In this document: one piece after another, positions 1-8,383 of the stretch
Numbering within the stretch: the first letter of the stretch is position 1
Layout of the letters: the number at the start of each line of letters is the position of its first letter
Source: Corynebacterium macginleyi
Lineage (GTDB): Bacteria > Actinomycetota > Actinomycetes > Mycobacteriales > Mycobacteriaceae
Assembly (NCBI RefSeq): GCF_003688935.1
Contig: NZ_REGE01000013.1
Span: 1 to 53,139 of the forward strand
Direction of reading: 5' to 3'
DNA: 53,139 nt
Notes under the pieces: generated by a model
The model's input: the letters and a program-made list of their open reading frames with translations, nothing else
The model's database searches: none
What the model was told of the DNA's origin: nothing
Made by a program: the position numbers and the translations under genes

Positions 1-525
1 TGTGCCAGACCGTGACTTCATCGAGGACGGCATCAGTGACCGCGGACATTGTTTCATGAGAGATATCTACCCGCATCGCTGTTGCCATATGATGCTGGAT
101 ATCCCGAATGGTCATTCCGCCGGCATATAAGCTGACAATCATGTCGTCAACATCTGTCAGCCGCCTTAAGCCTTTGGGCACCATAGTAGGGGGAAAACGT
201 GCCGTTTCTATCTCGTGGAACATCAATGCTTACTGGCCCAAAGTGAGAATCTACGGTTTTCGGATACGTCCCATTGCGGTAGTTATCTTCTTCCAACAGT
301 AGCTTTAGCTGGGCTATCACCGGATGCATAGCCCAGGTGGGTATCCATTTCCGCGTTCAGACCGCGGGTAATTGAAGCTTGCAACATACCGCGAACCAAA
401 TCATTGGCATCCGTGGTGGACGTGCCTAGCTCGTCAATAAGTTTCGCCATCTCAGGGTTAGCAAGAAGCTTCTTTTCAATCGCATCAAATTGTGGCCTTA
501 TCAGCCGGGTCTCGTCGTGCCACAC
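1..525 (-). pseudogene. IS256-family transposase, N-terminal and central part, frameshifted and cut by the window edge
   Basis: Read leftward, the strand gives the start of an IS256-type transposase in three frames. 525-283 encodes the N-terminal helical part ([20 protein letters not shown], then a [11 protein letters not shown] stretch). 329-147 continues with HFGPVSIDVPRDRNGTFSP. About 178-1 continues with LTDVDDMIVSLYAGGMTIRD. Known IS256 transposases carry these blocks in this order in one frame, so at least two frameshifts have killed the gene. Its upstream end stops abruptly near 525, where another IS256 piece lies on the opposite strand. The remainder lies left of base 1. Confidence 0.8.
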
Positions 526-533
526 TAGTCATT

Positions 534-910
534 CTGGCTTATCTCCTTATGTAGATTGGGAACCTACACACAAACCATTAGACACTCTCTTCCCCCACGT
601 TGCCAGCTACCTGGAAGAAGCCCTCGACGAGCTCTTAGCTTTTACCAACGCCCCGAAATCCGTCTGGAAGAAAGTCTGGTCGAATACCCCTACTGAACGG
701 CTCAATCGTGAAATCCGCAGGCGTACGGATGTTGTAGGCATCTTCCCCAATCGTGACGCTGTCGTGCGCCTTGTTGGTGCTGTCCTAGCAGAACAACACG
801 ATGACTGGATCCAGCAAAACCGCTACATGTCACTAACCAGCCTGGAACAGACCAAAGCATTGATTACCGCCAACGTCATAGACGCTGACACCACCAAGGA
901 GGTCGCATGA
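534..910 (+). pseudogene. IS256-family transposase, C-terminal fragment
   Basis: This frame reads [18 protein letters not shown], then [20 protein letters not shown] and [19 protein letters not shown], and ends at TGA 908-910. That is the typical C-terminal third of an IS256-type transposase, including the [10 protein letters not shown] block close to the catalytic glutamate. The N-terminal two thirds are missing. The neighbouring piece is the N-terminal part on the other strand, so the two cannot be one simple element. They are either two decayed copies or one copy broken by an inversion. Confidence 0.8.
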
Positions 911-999
911 ACCAGTTAAAGCACCGAGCACGTGCTGGCCCCTGACACCATCACACTGCATGCTCTATCGAAAGGTAAAAACACCACTCAAACGGACTT

Positions 1000-1246
1000 G
1001 ACCCGCAGCGCCCAATTGCTCATGTAGCGAAAGAAATTGGTGTCGCACCTGGTCTTTTAGGCCGATGGGTGAAAAATGAGCGTGAACGCCTAAGGATCCT
1101 CCGATGGGCTAAGCCAGGCGGATCTTCGTGCTGAAAATGCTCGTCTGCGCTGTGAGTTGGCAGAAGCCAAGATGGATAATGAGTTTTTGTCACAAGCGAC
1201 AGCCTTTTTCGCCGCACAGCAACGCGAGAAGAAAAGTTCGAATTGA
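1000..1246 (+). pseudogene. IS3-family OrfA remnant
   Basis: The reading AHVAKEIGVAPGLLGRWVKNE is the helix-turn-helix of an IS3-type OrfA. After a frame change near 1090-1125 the sequence continues with LRAENARLRCELAEAKMDNE, the leucine-zipper-like coiled coil, and ends KKSSN at TGA 1244-1246. In active IS3 elements OrfA overlaps OrfB and a -1 frameshift makes the fusion transposase. The internal frame break means this copy is dead. It belongs with the OrfB remnant immediately downstream. Confidence 0.75.
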
Positions 1247-2149
1247 TGTGGCCAGAGCAAGGCTAACTACAGTATCAAGCGCATGGCACGCCTTGTGAAG
1301 GTGTCCCGGTCTGGATACTACACATGGTTTCATATGCAGCAGCAACGCTTATCCGGAAAAGATGATCGGACATCTTTTTATGATGATGTTGATCGCAAGA
1401 TTCACCAGATCTGAAAAAGACTCCGACGAGGTCTATGGTGCCCCGCGGATCACCGCAGAACTTACCGAGCGCTACCAGATCAGTGTGAATCGCAAGACTG
1501 TGGCTAAGCGGATGCGTCTGATGGGCATTGAAGGAATTTCACCGCGTGCTTTTGTGCCGGTGACAACAATCCAAGCCAAGCGTAAATCTGCTCTTGATGA
1601 CCTGGTCAAGCGCATGTGTGATGCTGGTGAGCTCAACCGAGTATGGATGTCGGATATTACCTACCTGCGCACCGGTGAAGGCTGGTTGTACTTGTGTGCA
1701 GTCCGCGACGGTCATTCCCGCAGGGTACTGGGCCAGGCTATGGATAGCGTTCAAGATACATTCCTGGTTGAGCGGGCCCTACGGATGGCACATACACTTC
1801 CGTGGTGACGTTGTTGACGGGCTGGTGTTTCACGCTGACCGGGGGACGCAATTTACCAGCGAGCAGCTCTGGGAGGTGTGCCGCAACCTGGACATCGCTC
1901 AATCCGTGGGGCGTACCGGAGTGTGCTTCGATAACGCGATGGCCGAATCGTTCTGGTCGACGCTTAAGACTTAAGTTCTACGACCGGAAGCGCTGGCCAA
2001 CCCGTGATGCCGCACGCAAGGCTGTGGCTTACTGGATTGAGGTGGTCTACAACCGTCGGCGTCGGCATTCCTCACTGGGGATGGTAAGCCCCGTCGACTT
2101 CGAGAACCACACCAGCCTAACCACCAGCAGAAAAGAAATAGCTGCCTAA
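1243..2149 (+). pseudogene. IS3-family OrfB transposase remnant (rve integrase core)
   Basis: Pieces in several frames build one IS3 OrfB: MARLVKVSRSGYYTW near 1283, VYGAPRITAELTERYQISV near 1433, WMSDITYLRTGEGWLYLCAV near 1645 (first catalytic Asp), LVFHADRGTQFTSEQLW near 1822 (second Asp), CFDNAMAESFWSTLK near 1925 (catalytic Glu), then YNRRRRHSSLG, stopping at TAA 2147-2149. Frame changes near 1265, 1800 and 1973 inactivate it. GTGTCCACGATTTGCGGG at about 2169-2186 looks like the right terminal inverted repeat of this element. Confidence 0.8.
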
Positions 2150-2223
2150 CCACTAGGTAGCTCCACTACGTGTCCACGATTTGCGGGCAACCCCAGATCG
2201 TTGGCTCACATGGATACCTGCAA

Positions 2224-2634
2224 CTAGGAGTGGATTTCTATGGCCTGAGCTGAAAGCTCTACAACGTGTTCAGCGTCAGGATGCTGAGACAACAATTCAA
2301 GATACTCCTTTAGCTTTTCGTGATCTCCACTTGGATTCCGATTCCAAAATGTAACTAAAGCTTCTGCTGCTAGGTCAATTGAATGGGGTAGGTCAACTAA
2401 GGCAAGAACGTAGTTCTCCGCTAGTGCTTGCACTTTATCAAATTCAGTGTTTAATGGAAGGACACGCACGATTTGTTGGATGAACTCACTTACACGTAAC
2501 GCATTTTCCTGTTTCCATTCGTATAGTTCGCTTCCCCATTCCGCAGCCGAGAACCTATCAAAAGTGCGGATGGCTGCGTCGAAGTCCCCCCGTTCGAGCG
2601 CGTCTATTGCGCTCTCAAAATCAGAATTATTCAT
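2224..2634 (-). CDS. candidate immunity protein for the adjacent toxin remnant, 136 residues
   Basis: The protein is acidic and mostly helical by composition, with TPR-like spacing early on (IDALERGDFDAAIRTF at about residues 7-22), no signal peptide and no membrane segment. I do not recognise the family. The ATG at 2634 is chosen because GGAGG lies 9 bases upstream and the start overlaps the TGA of the toxin remnant as ATGA. An in-frame start 30 bases further upstream would fall inside the toxin reading frame. Position, size, acidity and coupling to a toxin C-terminus are typical of immunity genes in polymorphic toxin systems. The frame is open throughout, so the immunity function may survive although the toxin is broken. 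The role is inferred from context, not from sequence similarity. Confidence 0.65.
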   Translation of the reverse strand: MNNSDFESAIDALERGDFDAAIRTFDRFSAAEWGSELYEWKQENALRVSEFIQQIVRVLPLNTEFDKVQALAENYVLALVDLPHSIDLAAEALVTFWNRNPSGDHEKLKEYLELLSQHPDAEHVVELSAQAIEIHS

Positions 2635-3150
2635 AAGCACTGTCCTCCAATCTTGTTGCTCCAACCGTCGCTGATTTGACCGCCATTTCTATTATAGGTT
2701 ACGGTTATCGTTCGTCCCCTGATAAGATCATCCAGCTTTCCGTGCCTGTGAACCATGATCACTGTGGTGCCATTAAGTCGTAGCACGCCTTAGCATATCC
2801 GCAATCTATTCCTTAGATTTAGCCCCGATCTTGCTCCAGCAATGTTTCGGGGCCATGATGTGTCCCCATTTGTTGGCGTTTTGTCGCAAAAGAAAAAATT
2901 TTGCCGCCTTCTTGACCTGAGCCTTACTGAATTGGTTGATAACCGCACGAAGCCCAATTCGAGGTAAAATTCCTAGCACGATTATTGCGGGAATCGCTTG
3001 CGTTGTCGCTGTCTCGCTGTTGACTAAAACAGATTGACCTGTCGTTCGTCCAGTTAGTGCGGCAGTGAAATTGTCGGAGGACTCTCCGGTCACAGCAAAA
3101 TTATCGACGTCATAGACCTCAGAAATCTTCTCGCGGGCCCGACCTCCGAA
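2631..3150 (-). pseudogene. C-terminal part of a polymorphic toxin, broken by a stop and a frameshift
   Basis: From the IS end near 3150 the strand reads REKISEVYDVDNFAVTG, then a hydrophobic stretch (AIPAIIVLGILPRIGLRAVI), then WGHIMAPKHCWSKIG, and meets TAG at 2808-2806. The same frame continues IADMLRRATT to TAA at 2775-2773. Skipping one T there restores a frame reading TNGTTVIMVHRHGKL and GGQISDGWSN, ending at TGA 2633-2631. An HIM..KH.W motif followed by a beta-rich tail ending ISDGW is the layout of a small nuclease-like toxin domain at the end of a polymorphic toxin. The exact family is not certain. One nonsense change, one frameshift and loss of the delivery region to an IS make the gene inactive. 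Confidence 0.65.
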
Positions 3151-3870
3151 AATGTGGACACATCGGGGGCTATAAGATTGCACCAGGAGTGCCGCCGGCG
3201 CGTGTTGTAGCGCATGCACCACCGGAAGACGTCCTGCCGGCAGGTCATCGGATCGTCAAAGATCTTCTTATCACGCAAGACTTCCCGCTTTAAGGTGGCG
3301 TTAAAGGATTCTGCTAGGGCGTTATCCGCACTCGTTCCTACCGCTGTCATGGACTGGCGCACACCCAACGACGAGCAATAGTTCCTAAACGTTTGTGAGG
3401 TGTACACACTGCCGTGATCGTCAATGTTAAATGGCCCCGTCAAGGCTGCCACGCACACCATGTGCGTGAGCTAAAGCATCGATGACCAGTGAGACCCGCA
3501 TGTGGTCTGCGAATGCCATATCCTGTACGTGTACGCGAGTGAAGTGTCAATGACTGTGGCCACATACATGTTTTTGCCTCCCTTGCACGGCAGGTAGATA
3601 CATGTCGCCGACATAGACACGGTTCGGTGCGCTGGCTGTGAATTTACGGCCTAGCAAATCCGGCATGACGCGGTGGCCAGGCTGACGCCTGGTAGTGATG
3701 CATCGGCGGCGCTTGGTAAAGCCCTTCAGGCCCATGGCTTTTGATAATTCGTGCAACTTTCTTGTGGTTGACCGGGGTAAACGCCGTGTCCTCCTTAAGG
3801 CTCGCAGCGATCCGTTTGAGCATCGTTAAAGACCAAGCTCATCATCAAAGATGGTTGTGATTCTTGCACC
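3145..3870 (-). pseudogene. IS3-family OrfB remnant, second IS type
   Basis: Leftward pieces give LGRKFTASAPNRVYVGDMY (about 3650-3590), then FNIDDHGSVYTSQTFRNYCS and VGTSADNALAESFNATLKRE (about 3430-3280), and YNTRRRHSWCNLIAPDV near 3190. These are the second catalytic Asp, the catalytic Glu and the C-terminal block of an IS3-family transposase. Several frame breaks are present, including between 3756-3547 and 3461-3090. The terminal repeat TGTCCACATTTTCGGAGG ends near 3145, abutting the toxin remnant. A shorter copy of the same end lies at 52552-52717. Confidence 0.8.
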
Positions 3871-4071
3871 AATAACGGCATCGCGTGTGAACTGTTCTCA
3901 GTACCTTGACATGGTGGTAGATTACCAATCTTGCTAACTCGACTGGGCTGGATATCAGGTGTCCACCACATGGGGGTCGGGTCCTTTCGAATACGCCCGC
4001 TATGCGCACTAATGTTGAGCAATGGATTTGCTGTCCACCACGAAATCTCATCTAATCCCCTAGGAGAACAC

Positions 4072-5403
4072 ATGACGCACCGCTCGGACGCAGAGGTTGA
4101 TACGGCGAAGAAGCCGGCATCGTCAGGCACCGGTGTGCCCCAGGCCGGCAACCAGGAGGCACGCCAGGCGGACTTGCGGCGGTGGAAGGCGATTGCGTTG
4201 TCGCTGCTACTGCTGGCGGCAGTGATCTTTTTGGGGTGCTCGTGGTGGCAGGCATCGGAAAGCGGGGCGCCGGTGTGGGTGGGCTACGTGCGTGCAGCGG
4301 CCGAAGCCGGCATGGTCGGTGGCCTGGCGGACTGGTTTGCGGTGACCGCACTCTTCCGTAGGCCGATGGGCTTGCCTATTCCGCACACGGCGCTGATTCC
4401 AAATAACAAGGACCGCGTGGGCGATGCGCTGAAAGACTTCGTGGAGGAGAACTTTCTTACCGCGGATGCGCTAAGCGCCAAGGTACGGGATGCGGAGCTG
4501 CCGCTGTGGCTGGCGCGCCAGGGGGCAGAACCCGGCAAGGCGGAGGAAGTCTCCGAATGGATTGGTCAGCGCGCCGCCAGCGTGGTCGAGGACCTTGACC
4601 CGGCTGAGGCGGAGCATCTCATCCGCACCCAGGTCATGGACCGCTTGGCGGAGCCGGAGTGGGGGCCGCCGTTGGGTCGGTTGCTGGAGGGCTATATTGC
4701 GGATGGCAAGGCGCGCCCGCTGGAGGATGACCTCATTGAGTGGGCGCACAAGGAGATTCTTGGCATGGAATCGACGGTAGTAACAGCAATCGATGAGCGC
4801 ATGCCTGGGTGGGCGCCGCGCTTTGCGCGTGAGATGGTGGGGGACAAGGTCTATAGCGAGCTTGTTCATTTCGCCGAGGAAGTCCGTCGCGATGGCAACC
4901 ACGAGGCCCGCCTGGCCATCCGCCGCAACCTATCCAAGCTGGCTGCGGATCTACAGTGGGATGCGGATATGCGCGAGCGCATTGAGAACATCAAGCAAGA
5001 GATGCTTGCTTCTGATCAAATGCAGCAGGCACCTGCGGCGATGTGGCGCACGGTGTCCACCGCGCTGATTGAACAGTTCAATGACCCGGAGTCTTTCCTG
5101 CGGCAAAAGATGACGGCTAAGGTGAAGGAATTAGCGCACCGTTTGCTGGAGGATTCCGAGTTCTTGGCCCAGGCCAATGAACTCGTAGACAAGGCCGCAC
5201 GCTACGCGGTGGAGAAGTTCGCCCCGGAGGTTATCGCGATTATCCCGGAGACCATCAAGCGTTGGGATGCGCAGGAAGCCTCCCAGAATATCGAGCTGAT
5301 GGTGGGCAAAGATCTGCAATTTATTCGCCTTAACGGCACGATCGTCGGTTCCCTGGCAGGATTGGTTATATATGCTGTCAATCATCTCATTTTCGGTGCC
5401 TAA
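4072..5403 (+). CDS. DUF445 family membrane-associated protein, 443 residues
   Basis: The start ATG 4072 has AGGAG five bases upstream; an in-frame start at 3931 would extend into IS debris. After a charged N-terminus there is a membrane segment at about residues 41-59, then the family signature GGLADWFAVTALFRRPMG at about residues 78-95. A long helical region follows and a second membrane segment closes the protein (GSLAGLVIYAVNHLIF). DUF445 proteins are widespread and uncharacterised; this two-anchor topology is usual. The gene starts the intact chromosome after the IS region and leads a rightward series with 5438 and 5893. Fold family is clear, function unknown. Confidence 0.85.
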   Translation: MTHRSDAEVDTAKKPASSGTGVPQAGNQEARQADLRRWKAIALSLLLLAAVIFLGCSWWQASESGAPVWVGYVRAAAEAGMVGGLADWFAVTALFRRPMGLPIPHTALIPNNKDRVGDALKDFVEENFLTADALSAKVRDAELPLWLARQGAEPGKAEEVSEWIGQRAASVVEDLDPAEAEHLIRTQVMDRLAEPEWGPPLGRLLEGYIADGKARPLEDDLIEWAHKEILGMESTVVTAIDERMPGWAPRFAREMVGDKVYSELVHFAEEVRRDGNHEARLAIRRNLSKLAADLQWDADMRERIENIKQEMLASDQMQQAPAAMWRTVSTALIEQFNDPESFLRQKMTAKVKELAHRLLEDSEFLAQANELVDKAARYAVEKFAPEVIAIIPETIKRWDAQEASQNIELMVGKDLQFIRLNGTIVGSLAGLVIYAVNHLIFGA

Positions 5404-5437
5404 TGCGCCGTAATAAAAGCATCACACGGAGGGTCCT

Positions 5438-5887
5438 ATGACTGAGAAGAAGAAGCTTTTTGATTCCCTGAAGGAAGCTGGCGCGTCCGCACTCAACACC
5501 GCTAAGGACTTCGGCGGACGCTTGCAGGAAGAGCGGGATAACCAGGGGTTGCAGGGCGCACGTGCACAGGGCGCGGATGCGCAGGCTTCCCAGGGGGACA
5601 ATGACGGCATGCTGGATAAGGCCACCAACACCGCTAAGCGGTGGGGTGCGTCCATTAAGAAGGCGGCGGAAGAAACCCGCGAGTCGGAGGCTTTCTCTGA
5701 GACGAAGGACAAGTTTGCGGATGCCTACCGGAAAACCCGCGGGGGCGTCAAGGATGCGTATGACTACGCCCAAAAGCGCATGAATGAGAAGAACAACGCG
5801 CCCCAGAATGGTAATTCCGCTGCTGCGGACAAGGACGATAATATTATCGATGGCGAAGTTATCGATACCGACGAAACCACGAATTAA
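5438..5887 (+). CDS. small hydrophilic helical protein of unknown function, 149 residues
   Basis: The ATG follows CGGAGGG and begins 34 bases after the DUF445 stop, so the two are probably co-transcribed. The protein is rich in Ala, Lys, Asp and Asn, with long amphipathic stretches (LKEAGASALNTAKDFGGRL; KRWGASIKKAAEETRESEAF), no Cys and no membrane segment. It ends in an acidic tail (DGEVIDTDETT). The repeated helix-forming segments resemble stress-type or apolipoprotein-like helical proteins, but I recognise no specific family. Codon use and GC match the neighbours. Confidence 0.75.
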   Translation: MTEKKKLFDSLKEAGASALNTAKDFGGRLQEERDNQGLQGARAQGADAQASQGDNDGMLDKATNTAKRWGASIKKAAEETRESEAFSETKDKFADAYRKTRGGVKDAYDYAQKRMNEKNNAPQNGNSAAADKDDNIIDGEVIDTDETTN

Positions 5888-5892
5888 TCTGC

Positions 5893-6183
5893 ATGTACGT
5901 ATTACTTGATATTGCCTTTAAGTTTCCCATCTACTTATTCCAGGCCCTGACCATCGCTGCCATCATCGGGGCGGTACTCGCGGCATCTACGCGCGAGGAC
6001 GCATTTCGGGCCGGCGACCGCAAGGGTAAATGGGTATGGGTAGGTCTGCTTGCGGGATCGGCGGTTGCGATGGCTACCGGCCTGCAGTTTCTGGCATGGA
6101 TTGGCACGGTCATTACCGGCGTCTACTGGTTTGACGTGCGACCGCAGCTCAAGGCCATTATCAACGGCGACTACAGCTACTAA
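5893..6183 (+). CDS. DUF2516 family membrane protein, 96 residues
   Basis: Two or three hydrophobic segments are visible: LLDIAFKFPIYLFQALTIAA at about residues 4-23, continuing to IGAVLAAS, then WVWVGLLAGSAVAMATGL at about 47-64, then LAWIGTVITGVYWFDVRP at about 67-84. The conserved YWFDVRP block and the length fit DUF2516, an actinobacterial membrane family without known function. The gene lies 5 bases after the preceding stop and ends 2 bases before the next start, so a single operon with translational coupling is likely. Confidence 0.8.
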   Translation: MYVLLDIAFKFPIYLFQALTIAAIIGAVLAASTREDAFRAGDRKGKWVWVGLLAGSAVAMATGLQFLAWIGTVITGVYWFDVRPQLKAIINGDYSY

Positions 6184-6185
6184 AC

Positions 6186-6629
6186 ATGAAAAATCTTTTG
6201 CACGCTGCAGCCGCTGAGGTCAGGGAGCAGGCCGCCGGGCAGCATGTTGTGGTCTCGCCGCACCACGTGACGGTGGCAGCAGCAGCTGAACCGACGGGGA
6301 TCATTGCCGTGGCGGGCTATCCCACCGGCCGGCACCACTCGCTCATCAAGGCCTCTGAGGCCCGCTTGGCCATCCAATCCGGCGCGGACGAGGTGTGGGT
6401 CAGCGTTGACGCCACGCTTGTCGATGGCTCCCCTATCCTCTCCGAGCTCATAACTATCCGCGAGGCCTGCCCAGAACCGGCTCGCGTAGGCCTCATCCTG
6501 CCAGAAACGGAACCAGCACGGACCCTCGCGGAAACCGCCGCCGCTCAGGCTGGTTTTCAAAGGCTCGTCATAGAAAAAGGCAGCGAGCTAAAAAGCTCGC
6601 TGCCGATCGTAGAATTTCCCACTGCCTAA
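6186..6629 (+). CDS. short DeoC-like (deoxyribose-phosphate aldolase-like) protein, 147 residues
   Basis: The middle carries an aldolase-like pattern: IAVAGYPTGRHHSLIKASEA (about residues 39-58) followed by SGADEVWVSVD, which parallels the GFPxG...K..EA...GADEID segment of DeoC. DeoC proteins are about 220 residues; this one stops after about two thirds, and I cannot place the second catalytic lysine and the closing barrel strands. Its last codons run through a hairpin that serves as a leftward terminator for the opposite gene. It may be a truncated or divergent barrel protein rather than an active aldolase. It starts 2 bases after the DUF2516 stop. Confidence 0.6.
   Translation: MKNLLHAAAAEVREQAAGQHVVVSPHHVTVAAAAEPTGIIAVAGYPTGRHHSLIKASEARLAIQSGADEVWVSVDATLVDGSPILSELITIREACPEPARVGLILPETEPARTLAETAAAQAGFQRLVIEKGSELKSSLPIVEFPTA
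6574..6604 (-). terminator. intrinsic terminator for the lmeA-like gene, inside the end of the DeoC-like ORF
   Basis: GGCAGCGAGCT (6579-6589) and AGCTCGCTGCC (6594-6604) form a perfect 11-bp stem with an AAAA loop. Read leftward, the stem is followed by TTTTTCTA (6578-6571), the classic intrinsic terminator layout. It lies about 80 bases past the stop of the leftward gene ending at 6687. Confidence 0.85.
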
Positions 6630-6689
6630 GTTGGCTCAGTCTAAGTCGGCTCAGCCTAGGATAGTTCCGTCCCTAGGCCGTCGTTTCTA
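6627..6689. repeat. stop-containing short tandem repeats between convergent genes
   Basis: Units TAAGTTGGCTCAGTC (6627-6641) and TAAGTCGGCTCAGCC (6642-6656) form a 15-bp tandem pair whose first base is the stop codon of the DeoC-like gene. Further CTAGG-containing units continue to the stop of the opposite gene (6689-6687). On both strands the junction offers several stop triplets. Confidence 0.7.
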
Positions 6690-7490
6690 GGCGTCTTTCT
6701 TCTGCTCGTTGCTGTCGCCCGAGAAGTGTTCCAAATCATTCACCGGGACATCGGTGCCGGTGACGGTCAGCGTGAGCTGGCCATCGCCCACGTCCACGGA
6801 TTCGACCTGCATGTGATGGGCAACGAGTTGTTTAGACAGGCCGTCCTGTAGGGCATCAGAAATGGCGCTGGTGGCTTGCTCGGGCAGCGAGAGGCCAAAG
6901 ATGGCAGCCTTGGTGGTAGTGATCTCCAGCTTGCCGTCATGGGCGCTGGGTTTGAGCGACAGGCTGGCCACGCCGCCGCCGAATTTCACTTCCAGCTCGT
7001 CGCCTTGGTCATTTGCGGTGATTTCAGTGACCACCATATTCCCGATGATTTCACTGCCGGATTGGTCTGCGATTCCTTTTTGGAAGCTGGCCAGCAGGTA
7101 CTCATCCGGAACGGTGGTGGTAGCGCGGAGGAAGCCGGCCACGGGGTTACTCGAATCTGTGGACAGATCTTTTGCGTGAATTTCAGCGGCGGGTTGTCCC
7201 TTGATGTGGGAGCCTTCGATCTGCAGCGTCGATGGCGTTGTCATATCCACCTGGGAAATCGAGCCCCGTAGCAGTCCAAAAAGCAAGGGACTACCGCCGA
7301 AGCTTATCGAGGGATCCTCCGTGACCGCGATGCCTTGTTCTTTGGCGCTATTTTTAAACTCTTCGGTCATTTGATGACCGATGAACCAGCGCAGGCCAAA
7401 CTCGGCGATGAGGATGATAACAAGCAGCGCTACGAGGACGCCTAAGACAATTTTCCAAGCGAGCGATCCGCCCGATTTCTTTCCAGCCAT
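6687..7490 (-). CDS. lmeA: LmeA-family (DUF2993) phospholipid-binding protein, 267 residues
   Basis: The start MAGKKSGG at 7490 is preferred; an in-frame start 36 bases earlier adds an unlikely N-terminus. A membrane anchor or signal segment spans about residues 12-36 (IVLGVLVALLVIILIAEFGL). The DUF2993 domain follows, recognisable by EDPSISFGGSPLLFGLLRG and later alternating beta stretches (EVKFGGGVASLSLKP). LmeA of mycobacteria is a periplasmic phospholipid-binding protein involved in lipomannan elongation. The symbol is assigned by family, so ortholog identity is moderate. The gene is convergent with the DeoC-like gene and has its own terminator. Confidence 0.75.
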   Translation of the reverse strand: MAGKKSGGSLAWKIVLGVLVALLVIILIAEFGLRWFIGHQMTEEFKNSAKEQGIAVTEDPSISFGGSPLLFGLLRGSISQVDMTTPSTLQIEGSHIKGQPAAEIHAKDLSTDSSNPVAGFLRATTTVPDEYLLASFQKGIADQSGSEIIGNMVVTEITANDQGDELEVKFGGGVASLSLKPSAHDGKLEITTTKAAIFGLSLPEQATSAISDALQDGLSKQLVAHHMQVESVDVGDGQLTLTVTGTDVPVNDLEHFSGDSNEQKKDA

Positions 7491-7539
7491 GACTACCAGT
7501 GTGGCGCATGAGGCGGCCGGTGGCAACGTGTGCTGGATA

Positions 7540-8349
7540 TTAGCGGGGTGCGATGCTCGCCCAGCTCACAGTGAGCGTATTATCGCGCAGCCGGCGGCGG
7601 GGAGGCTGGAGGTTAAAGGGGGCACCAGCAAGCAAGGCCTGTGCCATGCGCCACCGCACCCGCGGGCCATGCGGCGCCCATCCAGCAGCGCGATCCCACG
7701 CCCTATCTGCGGCCTGCAGGAGCTCGTGGATGGGCTCGCCGGGGACATTGCGGTGGATGAGCACCTTGGGCAGGCGCTCGGCCACATCGGAGGGGCGAGC
7801 CACGTCGAAGGGATCCCACGCGAGCGTCAATGTTTTCGGGCCATGCTGATCGAGCAGGATCCACGCCGCGCGACGGCCCAGCTCATCGCAGGTGCCCTCG
7901 ACGAAGAAACCGCCGGGGGCCAGGTGCGAGCACACGGTGCGCCAGGCCTTAGCAACCTGGTCTACGTCGTACTGACGCAAGACATTAAAGGCGCGCACCA
8001 CCTGGGGCCGATATCCCGCGAGCTCAAATCCGCCCAGTTCAAAGCGCACGCCATCGCGCGGCGGCAGCACCCGGTCCGGGTGTATTTCCAGCCCGCGCAC
8101 ATCCACGCGCGGATTGATGCGCCGCAGCCATCGCGCCCACTCCACCGTGGTGGTATGGGAAGCGCCATAGCCCACGTCGAGGGCGAGCGGGGTGGGCACG
8201 TGGCGCAGCAGCGCTGAAATCTCCGGGTGGGCCACCATCCACCTATCGCAGCGCCGCAGGCGGTTGTAGTTGGTGGTGCCACGGGTAATAACGCCAAAAG
8301 GCCGACCCGCTGCTGCGCTGGCGCGCAGGTTATGAGCGTGGTCGGCCAT
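7540..8349 (-). CDS. class I SAM-dependent methyltransferase, 269 residues
   Basis: The N-terminal part leads to a Rossmann motif I LALDVGYGASHTTTVEWARW at about residues 54-73, an acidic motif II region (VRGLEIHPDRVLPP, about 84-97), and NVLRQYD (motif IV, about 119-125) followed by LAPGGFFVEGTCDE. These are seven-strand methyltransferase features. The substrate is unknown. The gene is leftward, 34 bases downstream of the DUF2505 gene, and probably in the same transcript. ATG 8349 is used; GC content is high, as in the neighbours. Confidence 0.8.
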   Translation of the reverse strand: MADHAHNLRASAAAGRPFGVITRGTTNYNRLRRCDRWMVAHPEISALLRHVPTPLALDVGYGASHTTTVEWARWLRRINPRVDVRGLEIHPDRVLPPRDGVRFELGGFELAGYRPQVVRAFNVLRQYDVDQVAKAWRTVCSHLAPGGFFVEGTCDELGRRAAWILLDQHGPKTLTLAWDPFDVARPSDVAERLPKVLIHRNVPGEPIHELLQAADRAWDRAAGWAPHGPRVRWRMAQALLAGAPFNLQPPRRRLRDNTLTVSWASIAPR

Positions 8350-8383
8350 ATGGGTGTGAGGGCGATTCTGAGGTCGGAGTGCT

